Assembly: GCF_018966525.1 (NCBI RefSeq)
Contig: NZ_CP076607.1
Location: forward strand, 3,286,001-3,350,000
Origin: Paenibacillus sophorae
GTDB lineage: Bacteria; Bacillota; Bacilli; Paenibacillales; Paenibacillaceae
DNA: 64,000 nt
Direction of reading: 5' to 3'
Position 1 is the first letter of the stretch; every line of letters begins with the position of its first letter. The notes beneath the pieces were generated by a model. It ran no database searches. It had not been told where the DNA came from and worked only from the letters and a program-made list of their open reading frames with translations. This document shows positions 24,008-31,789 of this stretch, in pieces. A program made the translations under genes and the position numbers.

Positions 24008-24217
24008 ATGAATGAGTCAACTATAGACAAAAAGGTAATCAAACGTTTAAGAAATTTGCCTGAACCAATGGAACCAAAAGACATACAAGAATTTTTAGGG
24101 TTGAGTAAGAATTCAACATATAATCTAATTGAATCAAAACAATTCCATAGCGTAAGAATAGGGAAATTATATAAAATTCCAAAGAGAACTTTTGTAAAAT
24201 GGTTCTTAGGTGATTGA
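24008..24217 (+). CDS. Excisionase-like helix-turn-helix protein
   Basis: A 69-residue protein with the HTH_17/excisionase pattern: PKDIQEFLGLSKNSTYNLIESKQFHSVRIGKLYKIPKR gives the winged-helix recognition helix (SKNSTYNLI) and a basic wing (RIGKLYKIPKRTFVKWF), spread over residues about 22-66. It is the last phage gene, about 200 bp from the 3' end of the tRNA-Val gene. This fits a recombination directionality factor controlling excision at the attachment site; a small transcription regulator is the alternative. No integrase gene is seen beside it. Confidence 0.7.
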   Translation: MNESTIDKKVIKRLRNLPEPMEPKDIQEFLGLSKNSTYNLIESKQFHSVRIGKLYKIPKRTFVKWFLGD

Positions 24218-24224
24218 AATTATA

Positions 24225-24252
24225 GGGGGCTAACAATGCCCCCCATTATTTT
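24225..24252 (+). terminator. Intrinsic terminator after the excisionase-like gene
   Basis: GGGGGC (24225-24230), 7-nt loop, GCCCCC (24238-24243), then ATTATTTTT. Last + strand transcription signal of the phage arm. Confidence 0.7.
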
Positions 24253-24360
24253 TATAATAAAGTTGCATCAAGGCAAAAAAGTTGCACTCATTTTTGCGCC
24301 CCCCATTTTGCCACCCGATAAATAATGAATGGTTAAGTTTAACATCATAGAAAATACGGA

Positions 24361-24391
24361 CAAACAAAAAACCCTTATAAATCAAGGGTTT
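24361..24391 (-). terminator. Terminator of the tRNA-Val transcript
   Basis: On the minus strand, AAACCCTT / AAGGGTTT (24369-24376 with 24384-24391) followed by TTTTTTGTTTG, about 30 nt beyond the tRNA 3' end. Confidence 0.7.
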
Positions 24392-24419
24392 AATGAGTGA
24401 GATATGTTTGATAATAATA

Positions 24420-24491
24420 TAGGACGGATGGGGATCGAACCCATGACCTCTACCCTGTCAAGATAGTGCTCTCCCGCTGAGCTACCGTCCT
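24420..24491 (-). tRNA. tRNA-Val (GAC anticodon)
   Basis: The minus strand folds into a full cloverleaf: acceptor AGGACGG/CCGTCCT, D arm GCTC/GAGC, anticodon arm CTATC-TTGACAG-GGTAG with anticodon GAC, T arm ATGGG-TTCGATC-CCCAT, and discriminator A73. CCA is not encoded. The anticodon GAC reads GUC/GUU (Val); the + strand 'GTC' in this region can be misread as tRNA-Asp. The 3' end faces the prophage arm, so this tRNA is the likely integration site. Confidence 0.93.
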
Positions 24492-24503
24492 GCAACGAGA
24501 TTT

Positions 24504-24533
24504 ATAATACCATAAGGCAGGGGAGAGATGCAA
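24504..24533 (-). promoter_or_regulatory. Promoter of the tRNA-Val gene
   Basis: Minus strand TTGCAT (24533-24528), 18-nt spacer, TATTAT (24509-24504), placing the start a few nt before the tRNA 5' end. Confidence 0.5.
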
Positions 24534-24876
24534 ATGTTTTTTTCAAAATTGAAGACAGGTACATACCCTAAATGCGAATATTGCACCAGGCCGCCGGGTG
24601 ATCTGAGCATATGAGGAATGGCGCAGCCATACTAGCATTTTATCGGACGAAAGTATTGCCGTATGCGCAAATATCCGCTAGAATCGGAGAGATGATTTCT
24701 GTTATTGCGGCCAGTGTGACGCATGTGGCGGAAACCTGCCCGGGGATGTGATTATATTAAGAATAATATAGAAAATAACGGATTATTGATCAGGGATGAA
24801 GTCATCCCGGTTCAGGATAAATAGAACAAGACCTAAGATTGCGGACGCGATCGGACATATAACTGGAGGGATAACC

Positions 24877-26055
24877 ATGAATGTGGAGGAAATTATGCTG
24901 CTGCATCAAGGCGGCAAACTGGAAACAACATTGAAGCATCCGATCGAATCGATGGAGGATTTGGCTAAGGTCTATACGCCGGGAGTAGCCAAGGTATGTC
25001 AGGCCATCGCGTCCGACCAGGATAGAGCTTACGAACTGACCACCAAAAAAAATACGGTGGCGGTCATCAGCGACGGTACTGCGGTATTGGGACTTGGCGA
25101 TATCGGCCCGAAAGCCGCAATGCCCGTTATGGAAGGTAAGGCGGCCCTGTTCAAACAGTTCGCCGATGTGGATGCAGTGCCGATCTGCCTGGATACGAAG
25201 AGTACGGAAGAGATTATCGCGATTGTCAAGGCGCTGGCTCCCACCTTTGGCGGCATCAACCTGGAGGATATTTCTTCTCCCCGCTGCTTCGAAATTGAGC
25301 GCCGTCTTAAAGAAGAACTGGATATTCCGGTATTCCATGACGACCAGCACGGAACGGCCATTGTAGTGCTGGCAGGTCTGCTTAACGCGCTGAAGGTGGT
25401 AGACAAAGACATAAGGGATGTCAAAATCGTCGTAAACGGCTGCGGGGCGGCAGGCATATCAGTAGCTAAAATGCTGCTTAACGCTGGCGCCGAGAATCTG
25501 ATTGGTGTGGACCGGGAAGGCGCCATCAACCGGCTGAACGTGTATGACAAGCCTCATTGGACCGAATTTGCGGAGATAAGCAATCCTAACTTGGAACAAG
25601 GAACTCTTTCCGATTGCATCGTAGGTGCGGATGTATTTGTAGGCGTTTCGGCACCCAACGTGCTGAAGGTCGATGATGTCCGGAAAATGGCCAAGGACCC
25701 GATTGTCTTCGCAATGGCCAATCCGACGCCGGAAATTGATCCCGAGCTTGCCGCTCCATACGTAAAGGTAATGGCGACGGGCCGCTCCGATTATCCGAAT
25801 CAGATTAACAACGTGCTTTGCTTCCCGGGCATCTTCAGAGGCGCTCTCGACTGCGGCGCAAGCGACATTAATGATGAAATGAAGCTCGCGGTAGCGGAAG
25901 CGATTGCCACATCTGTCGATCCCTCCGAACTGAACGAACGGTTTATTATTCCGAACCCTTTTGACAAGCGGGTCGTTGAATGCATCCGGAAGGCAGTGGC
26001 CGAGGCGGCGATCCGAACCGGGGTTGCGAGAAATATGCTTATTAGCGTGAACTAA
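24877..26055 (+). CDS. NAD(P)-dependent malic enzyme, YtsJ-like
   Basis: Oxidatively decarboxylates L-malate to pyruvate and CO2. ATG 24877 is chosen because TGGAGGG (24864-24870) precedes it; the frame is open to 24796 without a ribosome binding site. It has 392 residues, the size of the short bacterial malic enzymes such as YtsJ (about 410). Visible motifs: YTPGV with catalytic Tyr33, GLGDIGPKAAMPVMEGKA containing the catalytic Lys, metal-binding INLEDISSPRCFEIE, VFHDDQHGTA, the dinucleotide-binding VVNGCGAAGISVAK and the ANPTPEI loop. Cofactor preference cannot be told from sequence alone. Monocistronic, and the first host gene after the tRNA. The leader 24,534-24,876 has no other gene, only a short GGGATG/CATCCC hairpin. 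Confidence 0.93.
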   Translation: MNVEEIMLLHQGGKLETTLKHPIESMEDLAKVYTPGVAKVCQAIASDQDRAYELTTKKNTVAVISDGTAVLGLGDIGPKAAMPVMEGKAALFKQFADVDAVPICLDTKSTEEIIAIVKALAPTFGGINLEDISSPRCFEIERRLKEELDIPVFHDDQHGTAIVVLAGLLNALKVVDKDIRDVKIVVNGCGAAGISVAKMLLNAGAENLIGVDREGAINRLNVYDKPHWTEFAEISNPNLEQGTLSDCIVGADVFVGVSAPNVLKVDDVRKMAKDPIVFAMANPTPEIDPELAAPYVKVMATGRSDYPNQINNVLCFPGIFRGALDCGASDINDEMKLAVAEAIATSVDPSELNERFIIPNPFDKRVVECIRKAVAEAAIRTGVARNMLISVN

Positions 26056-26105
26056 ACGTCTTTCAATCTGCGATTAACGAAGAATATATATCCAAAAAAG
26101 AAAAC

Positions 26106-26136
26106 GAACCGGCCAATCTTCCGTTGGCCGGTTCGT
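26106..26136. terminator. Bidirectional terminator
   Basis: 12-bp stem CGAACCGGCCAA/TTGGCCGGTTCG (26106-26117 with 26125-26136). The A-rich left flank gives a T-run on the minus strand, ending the ABC/GTPase operon; it also lies after the malic enzyme gene. Confidence 0.8.
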
Positions 26137-26150
26137 CTGTTGTTGAGCAT

Positions 26151-26969
26151 CTATATACTGTCAGCCGCCAAGAATTCAGCGTATCTGAACGCGGACCCTG
26201 ACAACCGCTCACCTTTGCGCAGCTTCTCGCGGACAGCCAAGATGGCGGCGTCCGCTTTTTGCAATTCTTCAAGCAGCGCCGTTTCGTCCTGATCACTCTC
26301 CAGCACATCTGCAATGCCGCCGCTCTTCAGCACAATGCGGCTGTGGGCAAGCAGGGCTAAGATCGGATCATGGGTCGCCATCAGCACAATCTTCTGATTT
26401 TGCACAAGAATATCCAGCGCCTGTCTGCGGTCAATCCCCGCATTCTCAATCTCGTCAATCAGCACGATCGGGCTATCGGATAAAATGGCGGTATCCGCAA
26501 TCATCAGGGAGCGTGATTGTCCGCCGCTGAGCGCGGTCAGCGGGGTATCCGGCACAATCGGCTCGCCGGTCAGCCGATTTGCCTGCGTGACGACGCTGTT
26601 GATCAGTTCCTCCAGCCCCGTCTCGCCAAGGTTGGTGTCGCGGCATTCCGCGTGCATCGCAATAAACTCCGCCACCGTAGCGTCCATGACAAAGTTCATA
26701 TTCTGGGACAGCTGGGCAATCAGCTTCCGCCCCATGTCGAATCTGATCTCGGGTGCAGGCGGCTGATCGTTAATCAGGATGCATCGGCCGCTCGGTGTAT
26801 CCCGCTGGGCGATATATTCGATATCCGCCAGCAGCCTGCTCTTGCCCGAGCCTGTCGGTCCGACCACAGCAACCAGGTCGCCAGGCACCAGCCTTAAGGC
26901 GACATCCTCCGCTTCACCGGATTTGGAATGGCCGCCAAGGATCGTAATGGATTGAATATCCTCCATCAT
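26151..26969 (-). CDS. Stand-alone ABC-type ATPase
   Basis: A 272-residue soluble ATPase with Walker A GPTGSGKS (about residues 37-44), Q-loop region, the signature LSGGQS, Walker B IVLIDEIENA and the H-loop ATHDP. GGAGGTGA precedes ATG 26969 (ATG 26966 is the alternative). The gene overlaps the context of a GTPase gene 1 nt upstream. There is no permease gene in the operon and no membrane segment in this protein, so a classical transporter is not encoded here. The ATPase may power a maturation or metal-insertion step, or pair with a distant permease. It has an extended C-terminal helical tail (about residues 220-272). Confidence 0.85.
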   Translation of the reverse strand: MMEDIQSITILGGHSKSGEAEDVALRLVPGDLVAVVGPTGSGKSRLLADIEYIAQRDTPSGRCILINDQPPAPEIRFDMGRKLIAQLSQNMNFVMDATVAEFIAMHAECRDTNLGETGLEELINSVVTQANRLTGEPIVPDTPLTALSGGQSRSLMIADTAILSDSPIVLIDEIENAGIDRRQALDILVQNQKIVLMATHDPILALLAHSRIVLKSGGIADVLESDQDETALLEELQKADAAILAVREKLRKGERLSGSAFRYAEFLAADSI

Positions 26970-26970
26970 A

Positions 26971-27681
26971 TCAGCTCACCTCCGGGCGGGGAACGTCCGG
27001 AATAGCGATGCTCTTGACGTTGCCCATTTGATAGTCGTGCCCGATTCTCGTTTCACCCAGGCAGTAGGAACAGACCGCAGCCGGCATCGAGAACCGCAGC
27101 TTCCGCCCGTCGAGATCGTCGATATCTTCAGCCTGCGCAAGCAGGACGCCGAGCCGTTCCTTGCCCTGACCGGTCAGGCCGTTGATATGAAGAATCTCCG
27201 CCCGGGCGTTCACTTTGCGGACTTGGTACTGAAACACCTCGCGCTCGGCCTGGGAGACAATGTCGCCCTTTGTAATGGCCACGATATCGGCTTGCTTCAG
27301 CAGCGGCCCCATCTTGGTCGGGGTATTCACTCCCGATAAATTATCAATGACGCAGACCGCCAGGGCATGGCGGATAAAAGGAGAGCAGCGGTTGCACAGA
27401 CCGGCGCTTTCGCTGATCAGAATATCCAGTTCCAGCGATTGTCCCCAGCGGGCGCAGGCTTCGATATTGGTTACAAAATAATGGTCCGGGCACAGGTTTC
27501 CGGCAAGACCGAGAAGCACCGGCACTCCTTTGGCACGGTAGCGCTCATCATCCTTGGAGGCAACGCAGTCGAATTTCACGACCCCCGCTTTCAGACCCTG
27601 CTCCTTCAACCAATCAATTACACGCAGAAGCATGGAGGTTTTGCCGCTCGACGGCGGACCCGCCACGGTTATGAGCTTCAT
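26971..27681 (-). CDS. HypB/UreG-type GTPase
   Basis: A 236-residue SIMIBI-class P-loop protein with GPPSSGKTS at about residues 8-16. ATG 27681 follows CAGGAGGAC by 7 nt; the frame extends to 27702 but without a ribosome binding site. Further motifs: LISESAGLCNRC (Walker B-like with a CxxC), AITKGD (guanine-specificity NKxD position) and a C-terminal CSYC pair (about 215-218). Relatives insert Ni or other metals into enzymes or deliver metal chaperones. The two CxxC motifs suggest metal or Fe-S binding. It sits 4 nt after the substrate-binding protein gene and 1 nt before the ATPase gene, so it is in one operon. Confidence 0.8.
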   Translation of the reverse strand: MKLITVAGPPSSGKTSMLLRVIDWLKEQGLKAGVVKFDCVASKDDERYRAKGVPVLLGLAGNLCPDHYFVTNIEACARWGQSLELDILISESAGLCNRCSPFIRHALAVCVIDNLSGVNTPTKMGPLLKQADIVAITKGDIVSQAEREVFQYQVRKVNARAEILHINGLTGQGKERLGVLLAQAEDIDDLDGRKLRFSMPAAVCSYCLGETRIGHDYQMGNVKSIAIPDVPRPEVS

Positions 27682-27685
27682 AAGC

Positions 27686-28678
27686 TTAGTCCTCCTGTTC
27701 AAACCCTTTGTTAAAGGCAGCGTTCACGGCATCCGTCTTTGCTTGAATATCACTGTTCCAGACGAGATCCCATCCCATCCACAGCAGCTTGCGCGGAGTG
27801 AGCCCGGATGCCGCCGAAGGATGGGGCGATGGGAAGAAAGCCTGTTCGCACAGCTCCGCCGTCTCCCCGCTTGTGAAAAAGGAAGCCAATCGGCGTCCGC
27901 CCTCGGACGCGTTCTTTTTGGCCAGCAGGAATACCGGGCTTGCGATCGCGCCTTCCTCAGGCCAAATAATATTGATTTTTTCCTTCTTGCGGATCATGTT
28001 TGCATAAAAATACGGCATCACGTATAGAGCCGTTCCGGCTTCGTTATCGGTTCCCGCCAGCTTTGCCATCTGGCCCGGATGAAGTCCCTGGCGAACCGAT
28101 CGTCCGAGACCGGTCAGCATATCTTCGCCGAACTTCTCGCCTAATGTCAGCAGCACTGTTTCACAAAAGGTGCCGTTATGGCCTCTCATCGTTACCTGCT
28201 TCCGGTATACGGGGTTCAGCAGGTCGCTCCAGGAGCGCGGCTCGGGAGTATCACCCAGACGGGCTGTATCGGCCACAATGACCAGCGGATTCACGCACAT
28301 TAACGTGACCCTGCCAGTCGGGTCCTGCATCTCAATCTCCGCAAATCGTTCATTCGGAGTGTAGCCTGCGGCATCGGCGAATACATCCTGATCGAGAAAC
28401 CGGGTACGGAAGTCACGGTGGAAGAAGCTGCTGATTCCCGGCGTAATTACGATATCCGGCAGTTCATCGGTAGATTGAAACTCATTTACTGTTTTATAGA
28501 AGTCGCTCTGATTTGCGTTTCCCTCAAACTCCAGCTCTTCCGGGTCCAGGTCGGACCAGAGCCCCAAGCTTTGCTGATGAAGAAATGTTTCTTCAATCGG
28601 CACCTTAAGCGGGCAAGGCAGCATGGCAAGCAGATGGCGGGGCAATCTATCTTGTTCTTGGGCCGTTCCGGTATTCAT
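27686..28678 (-). CDS. Solute-binding-protein-like protein without signal peptide
   Basis: A 330-residue protein of the periplasmic binding protein type II fold (relatives bind iron, molybdate or polyamines): DIVITPGISSFFHRDF, a GDTPEPRSWSDLLNPVYRKQ hinge-type motif and an ALYVMPYFYAN segment. Yet the N-terminus (MNTGTAQEQDRLPRHLLAML) has no signal peptide or lipobox, so the protein should stay in the cytoplasm. It is the first gene of the operon with the GTPase and the ABC ATPase. A CPLKVP motif near residue 22 might bind ligand. No permease is encoded, so the trio looks like a soluble metal- or cofactor-handling system. The function is not known. Confidence 0.8.
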   Translation of the reverse strand: MNTGTAQEQDRLPRHLLAMLPCPLKVPIEETFLHQQSLGLWSDLDPEELEFEGNANQSDFYKTVNEFQSTDELPDIVITPGISSFFHRDFRTRFLDQDVFADAAGYTPNERFAEIEMQDPTGRVTLMCVNPLVIVADTARLGDTPEPRSWSDLLNPVYRKQVTMRGHNGTFCETVLLTLGEKFGEDMLTGLGRSVRQGLHPGQMAKLAGTDNEAGTALYVMPYFYANMIRKKEKINIIWPEEGAIASPVFLLAKKNASEGGRRLASFFTSGETAELCEQAFFPSPHPSAASGLTPRKLLWMGWDLVWNSDIQAKTDAVNAAFNKGFEQED

Positions 28679-28734
28679 ATTAATTCATCCTCTCGTTGCC
28701 TTTTTTTGAAAATACGCTTGTAAGTTACGTTTAA

Positions 28735-28762
28735 TTATAAATAGTAGTGATTTGATTCACAA
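28735..28762 (-). promoter_or_regulatory. Promoter with FNR/CRP-like dyad for the SBP-GTPase-ATPase operon
   Basis: Minus strand TTGTGA (28762-28757), 16-nt spacer, TATAAT (28740-28735). The dyad TGTGA-N6-TCACT (28761-28746) matches the FNR/CRP consensus TGTGA-N6-TCACA at 9 of 10 positions. The site lies between -35 and -10, a repressor-like placement, unless another start site is used. Regulation by oxygen or a related signal is inferred from this match. Confidence 0.45.
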
Positions 28763-28886
28763 TTTGCGCAAGGCCGAAATGTTTGACAATACTACAAACA
28801 TTCCCACATCAGCATAATTTAGACCGGTTAAGCATATTTAACGCAGGATTGACACGAGGCAAGTGTATGGCGCGACGGGAAGGGAG

Positions 28887-29477
28887 CTATGCATCTGGAT
28901 AGACAAAACGTTCGATTGTGTCCGCGGCCCGGGCCGGGTCATTTCCGGAATTATCAAAGTATAGGATGGAGGAGGGGGGAAGGGGCCATTTTACGGTTCG
29001 GCTGACAAGCGAGGAGCGGAAATCGTCCCAGTTGCGCAGCTTCCAGTCGTCCAGTTTCGAGCTTCTGGCAGTAATTCTTTCCTTATAAAGTGTCTCATCG
29101 GACAGGCTGACGATGACCACCTTTACCTCGACGTCGAGCAGTGATCGGCCGATCCGCGACAGTTCGCGCGCAATCCACCCTTCATCCTCGGCTTCTTTCG
29201 TAAAAGGACCGACTACGATGCTGTCCACATCCAGCTTGACGTTATCCAGAGCGGCATCCATCGTAATCCGGTATCCCAGGTCACGGCACAGCCTCTTGTA
29301 ATCTGCGGAATCCCGGTCGGCGGGGTCAAGTCCATGGAGCGTCATTATCGCTTCCGCAGCCGGCCGCAGAAGGATATCCATATCGAAGAAGGCGGCTTTC
29401 CGTCTGGCTGCCAATGCTTTTGCCAGCGTGGTCTTGCCGGCGCCTGCTCCCCCGAGGAAAAATACGAGCTTATTCAT
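28887..29477 (-). CDS. P-loop AAA-type kinase-like protein
   Basis: A 196-residue soluble P-loop protein with Walker A LGGAGAGKTTLAKALA (about residues 9-24) and FDMDIL (about 31-36), like small-molecule or nucleotide kinases; the C-terminal half carries basic residues (KERITARSSKLDDWK) suitable for phosphate binding. AAGGAGG precedes ATG 29477. The substrate is unknown. It lies upstream of the solute-binding operon, separated by about 200 nt with its own promoter. Confidence 0.75.
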   Translation of the reverse strand: MNKLVFFLGGAGAGKTTLAKALAARRKAAFFDMDILLRPAAEAIMTLHGLDPADRDSADYKRLCRDLGYRITMDAALDNVKLDVDSIVVGPFTKEAEDEGWIARELSRIGRSLLDVEVKVVIVSLSDETLYKERITARSSKLDDWKLRNWDDFRSSLVSRTVKWPLPPSSILYFDNSGNDPARAADTIERFVYPDA

Positions 29478-29511
29478 TGGCTATTCCTCCTTGTGCGTGG
29501 TTACCCTGATC

Positions 29512-30435
29512 TTAACCTAGTGTACGGGCCAGCGAAATTAAACCGGTAATCGTAATAACATTCAGCAGCGTCGAAACCAGTACGGTCTGGGCCGCGAAGT
29601 CCGGCTCGTTATTGTATTCCTCGGCAAGCAGCGAGGCGTTGACGCCGGTCGGCATGCCGGAAGCGATAATCATCGCCTGTGCGGGTATGCCTTTGATGCC
29701 GAGCGCAAGCACGAGCAGAATGCCAATCGTAGGAGCGGCGAGCAAGCGCAGCAGGAGACTCAGATAAATATCGACTCGCGCCAGCCGAAGCGGATATTTC
29801 ACGATCTGCGCTCCCAGCGTAAGCAGCGCGACCGCAACCATCGATTCCTGGGCATAGGTAAGTGGCTTGGAAATGAACAGAGGCAGCGGCACGGAGAAAG
29901 CGTGAAACGCTAATCCCAGCACCAGCGCGTAAGGAACGGGCATTTTCAGAAATCCGATAATGACGATCCGGTAATTGCCTTTAAGCTTGGCCCGCTGAAT
30001 GGAAATGACCCCATAAGTGAAAGTGAGCAGGCTTTGCAGCGCCATAATCAGCGATTGAAGCGAAGCGGCGAGAGCATCTCCGTGAAACGCCAGATCATTA
30101 ACCGGCATGCCGTAGTTGCCCGCGTTATCCAGCAGCACGCTGTTCGTAAATGCGGCCTTCATGCCTGTTTTGTATTTTAGCGAACGTGTAAGGATAAAGG
30201 ACAAAATATAAAGGATACCTATGTAAAGTGCATAGAAACCAACCACCATTCCGAGCAGGGAGGGCGACATCTTCGAGAGATACATGCTCATAAACACGGC
30301 GGCGGGCGTTATGTAGTAGAAGTTGATTTTGGCCAGCGTATACAAATCCAGCCGAAACAGCCGCTGAAGAAGCGAGCCGGCGCCAATCAGAATAAAAACC
30401 GGAAGCACAACCTGAAGCAGAATCTCACCAATCAT
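29512..30435 (-). CDS. AEC-family transporter
   Basis: A 307-residue membrane protein of the auxin efflux carrier family (about 10 transmembrane segments). The conserved features are present: the N-terminal TM with IGAGSLLQ, DNAGNYGMP near the middle and ASGMPTGVNASLLAEEY near the C-terminus. Relatives export malate, other carboxylates or unknown metabolites. It is about 35 nt upstream of the kinase gene and may be cotranscribed with it. Substrate unknown. Confidence 0.88.
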   Translation of the reverse strand: MIGEILLQVVLPVFILIGAGSLLQRLFRLDLYTLAKINFYYITPAAVFMSMYLSKMSPSLLGMVVGFYALYIGILYILSFILTRSLKYKTGMKAAFTNSVLLDNAGNYGMPVNDLAFHGDALAASLQSLIMALQSLLTFTYGVISIQRAKLKGNYRIVIIGFLKMPVPYALVLGLAFHAFSVPLPLFISKPLTYAQESMVAVALLTLGAQIVKYPLRLARVDIYLSLLLRLLAAPTIGILLVLALGIKGIPAQAMIIASGMPTGVNASLLAEEYNNEPDFAAQTVLVSTLLNVITITGLISLARTLG

Positions 30436-30617
30436 TGAATCCTCTCTTTTCAGTAGTTAAAGTATTTGTTCTATTAATATGCAAACCATAGGGCAAACGT
30501 AGTTCATTATAGCATAATTTGTCTTCCGGCAGAGCGCTTGGTTATAAAACATTCCGGCTTCGTTAAAGATATTGGAAGAACCTGCATTTTTGTGAATCGA
30601 GAGAAAGGAGCCGGACT

Positions 30618-30860
30618 ATGAAAAAAAGACAACTGGGATTGCCGGCAGTCTTCAGCGCACTGCTGCTTGCCACCGGCTGCATGCCCGGAAATGAAATGTC
30701 CACGGAGAACGCTCGTCCCGCTTCCTTTGATATGACGAGTCTCACAAACCCCGGGAGGGGGCTTGGAGAAGAGCGCGATCCGTTGGCTCCGATTATGAAG
30801 GATGTATATTCGAAGTCCATTCCGGATGACGTCTATTCGGACGGCATGGATGGCCGGTAA
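30618..30860 (+). CDS. Small lipoprotein
   Basis: An 80-residue protein with a lipoprotein signal: MKKRQLGLPAVFSALLLATGC, lipobox LATGC, modified Cys21. AAAGGAG precedes ATG 30618. The mature part (59 residues) is acidic and Pro/Gly-rich, with no known domain. Monocistronic, divergent from the AEC transporter. Confidence 0.7.
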   Translation: MKKRQLGLPAVFSALLLATGCMPGNEMSTENARPASFDMTSLTNPGRGLGEERDPLAPIMKDVYSKSIPDDVYSDGMDGR

Positions 30861-30964
30861 CCTCCTAATGCTGGCCTATTTCCGCTGAACTTTCAGCTAT
30901 ACAGTGAGGATAATATTCAGTATAATAGATCAACTTGACAATAGAGAGAGGAGCATTCAGAGGA

Positions 30965-31408
30965 ATGGCGGCGGAAATTGTGCGCGTTATAACAGAGGAG
31001 CAATTGCAGCAGGGGCTGGATATTCGCAAAAAGGTATTTGTAGAAGAACAAAAGGTTCCCGCAGAGGAAGAAATCGATCATTTTGACAGTATCGGACCGG
31101 ATGTGCATCATGTGCTGTTAATTGACGATGGGGTTCCCGCTGCTACGGGAAGATTAACATATTACCGAGAGGGCACCGCGAAAATGCAGCGGATCGCCGT
31201 GCTGAAAGAATATAGAGCCAAAGGCTACGGCCGGGTGCTGCTGCTCGCGCTGGAGGAGCTGGCCCGGGAGCTCGGGCTCGAGACGTCCATTCTTGACGGA
31301 CAGTGCCAGGCGGAAGAGTTCTACCGCAAGCTTGGATACGAAGTGATCTCAGAGAAGCCGTTCTATGATGCCGGGATACTGCACGTCCGGATGCAAAAAA
31401 AATTGTAG
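30965..31408 (+). CDS. GNAT-family N-acetyltransferase
   Basis: 147 residues, ATG 30965 behind AGAGGAG; upstream frame extension to 30935 is less likely. The acetyl-CoA-binding motif A is visible as RIAVLKEYRAKGYGRVLL, with ATGRLTYY before it and EEFYRKLGYEV after. The arrangement matches the YjcF/ElaA group of small acetyltransferases. Substrate unknown. Confidence 0.88.
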   Translation: MAAEIVRVITEEQLQQGLDIRKKVFVEEQKVPAEEEIDHFDSIGPDVHHVLLIDDGVPAATGRLTYYREGTAKMQRIAVLKEYRAKGYGRVLLLALEELARELGLETSILDGQCQAEEFYRKLGYEVISEKPFYDAGILHVRMQKKL

Positions 31409-31488
31409 AAACGCATATCCGTCCCGTCCGCTGGACAATCTATGATGTGCCTTGTATTTGGCAAATCTGGATTTAGGGGCGTGTCTAT

Positions 31489-31725
31489 ATGATCGACGGA
31501 GAACGGGAACGTTTTGTGGCGGTGCAGAAGAACGGTGACGGAGATCTTACCTCATTTCGGACTTCTACGGGCCGCGTGCTAAGCTATGAGCAGGCGCTGC
31601 AGGAAGTTCAGGCGGGATCTATCGCCGGTGTCAACTTGTTCAAAGGGAAGGACGGAGCCCTCCACATCCGAGGGGATGCCGACGGCGATCCGACCAATAA
31701 TCTTGATCACCTGCCGCAGTTTTAA
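31489..31725 (+). CDS. DUF3892 protein
   Basis: A 78-residue protein with the DUF3892 pattern: RFVAVQKNGDGDLTSFRTS, a helix LSYEQALQEVQAGSIAGVN, and a C-terminal DADGDPTNNLDHLPQF. The function of this family is not known. It lies 80 nt after the acetyltransferase gene and before a terminator. Confidence 0.8.
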   Translation: MIDGERERFVAVQKNGDGDLTSFRTSTGRVLSYEQALQEVQAGSIAGVNLFKGKDGALHIRGDADGDPTNNLDHLPQF

Positions 31726-31745
31726 CTGCAGCGCTAGGGTAAGGG

Positions 31746-31789
31746 GACTATCCGAGAGGCCGAAAGAGCCGGGGATAGTCTTTTTTTTT
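31746..31789 (+). terminator. Intrinsic terminator
   Basis: GACTATCC (31746-31753) pairs with GGATAGTC (31773-31780), followed by T9. The T-run abuts the convergent metallo-hydrolase stop. Confidence 0.85.

Noticed and set aside
24420..24491. tRNA-Asp reading
   Set aside because: The 'GTC' is on the + strand; the cloverleaf is on the minus strand and its anticodon is GAC (Val).
24802..25550. Long antisense frames opposite the malic enzyme gene
   Set aside because: They mirror the GC-rich codon usage of the sense gene and show no ribosome binding site or domain. The same applies to antisense frames opposite aroA, the EIICBA, ptsI, gnd, tyrS, the MFS and PBP genes.
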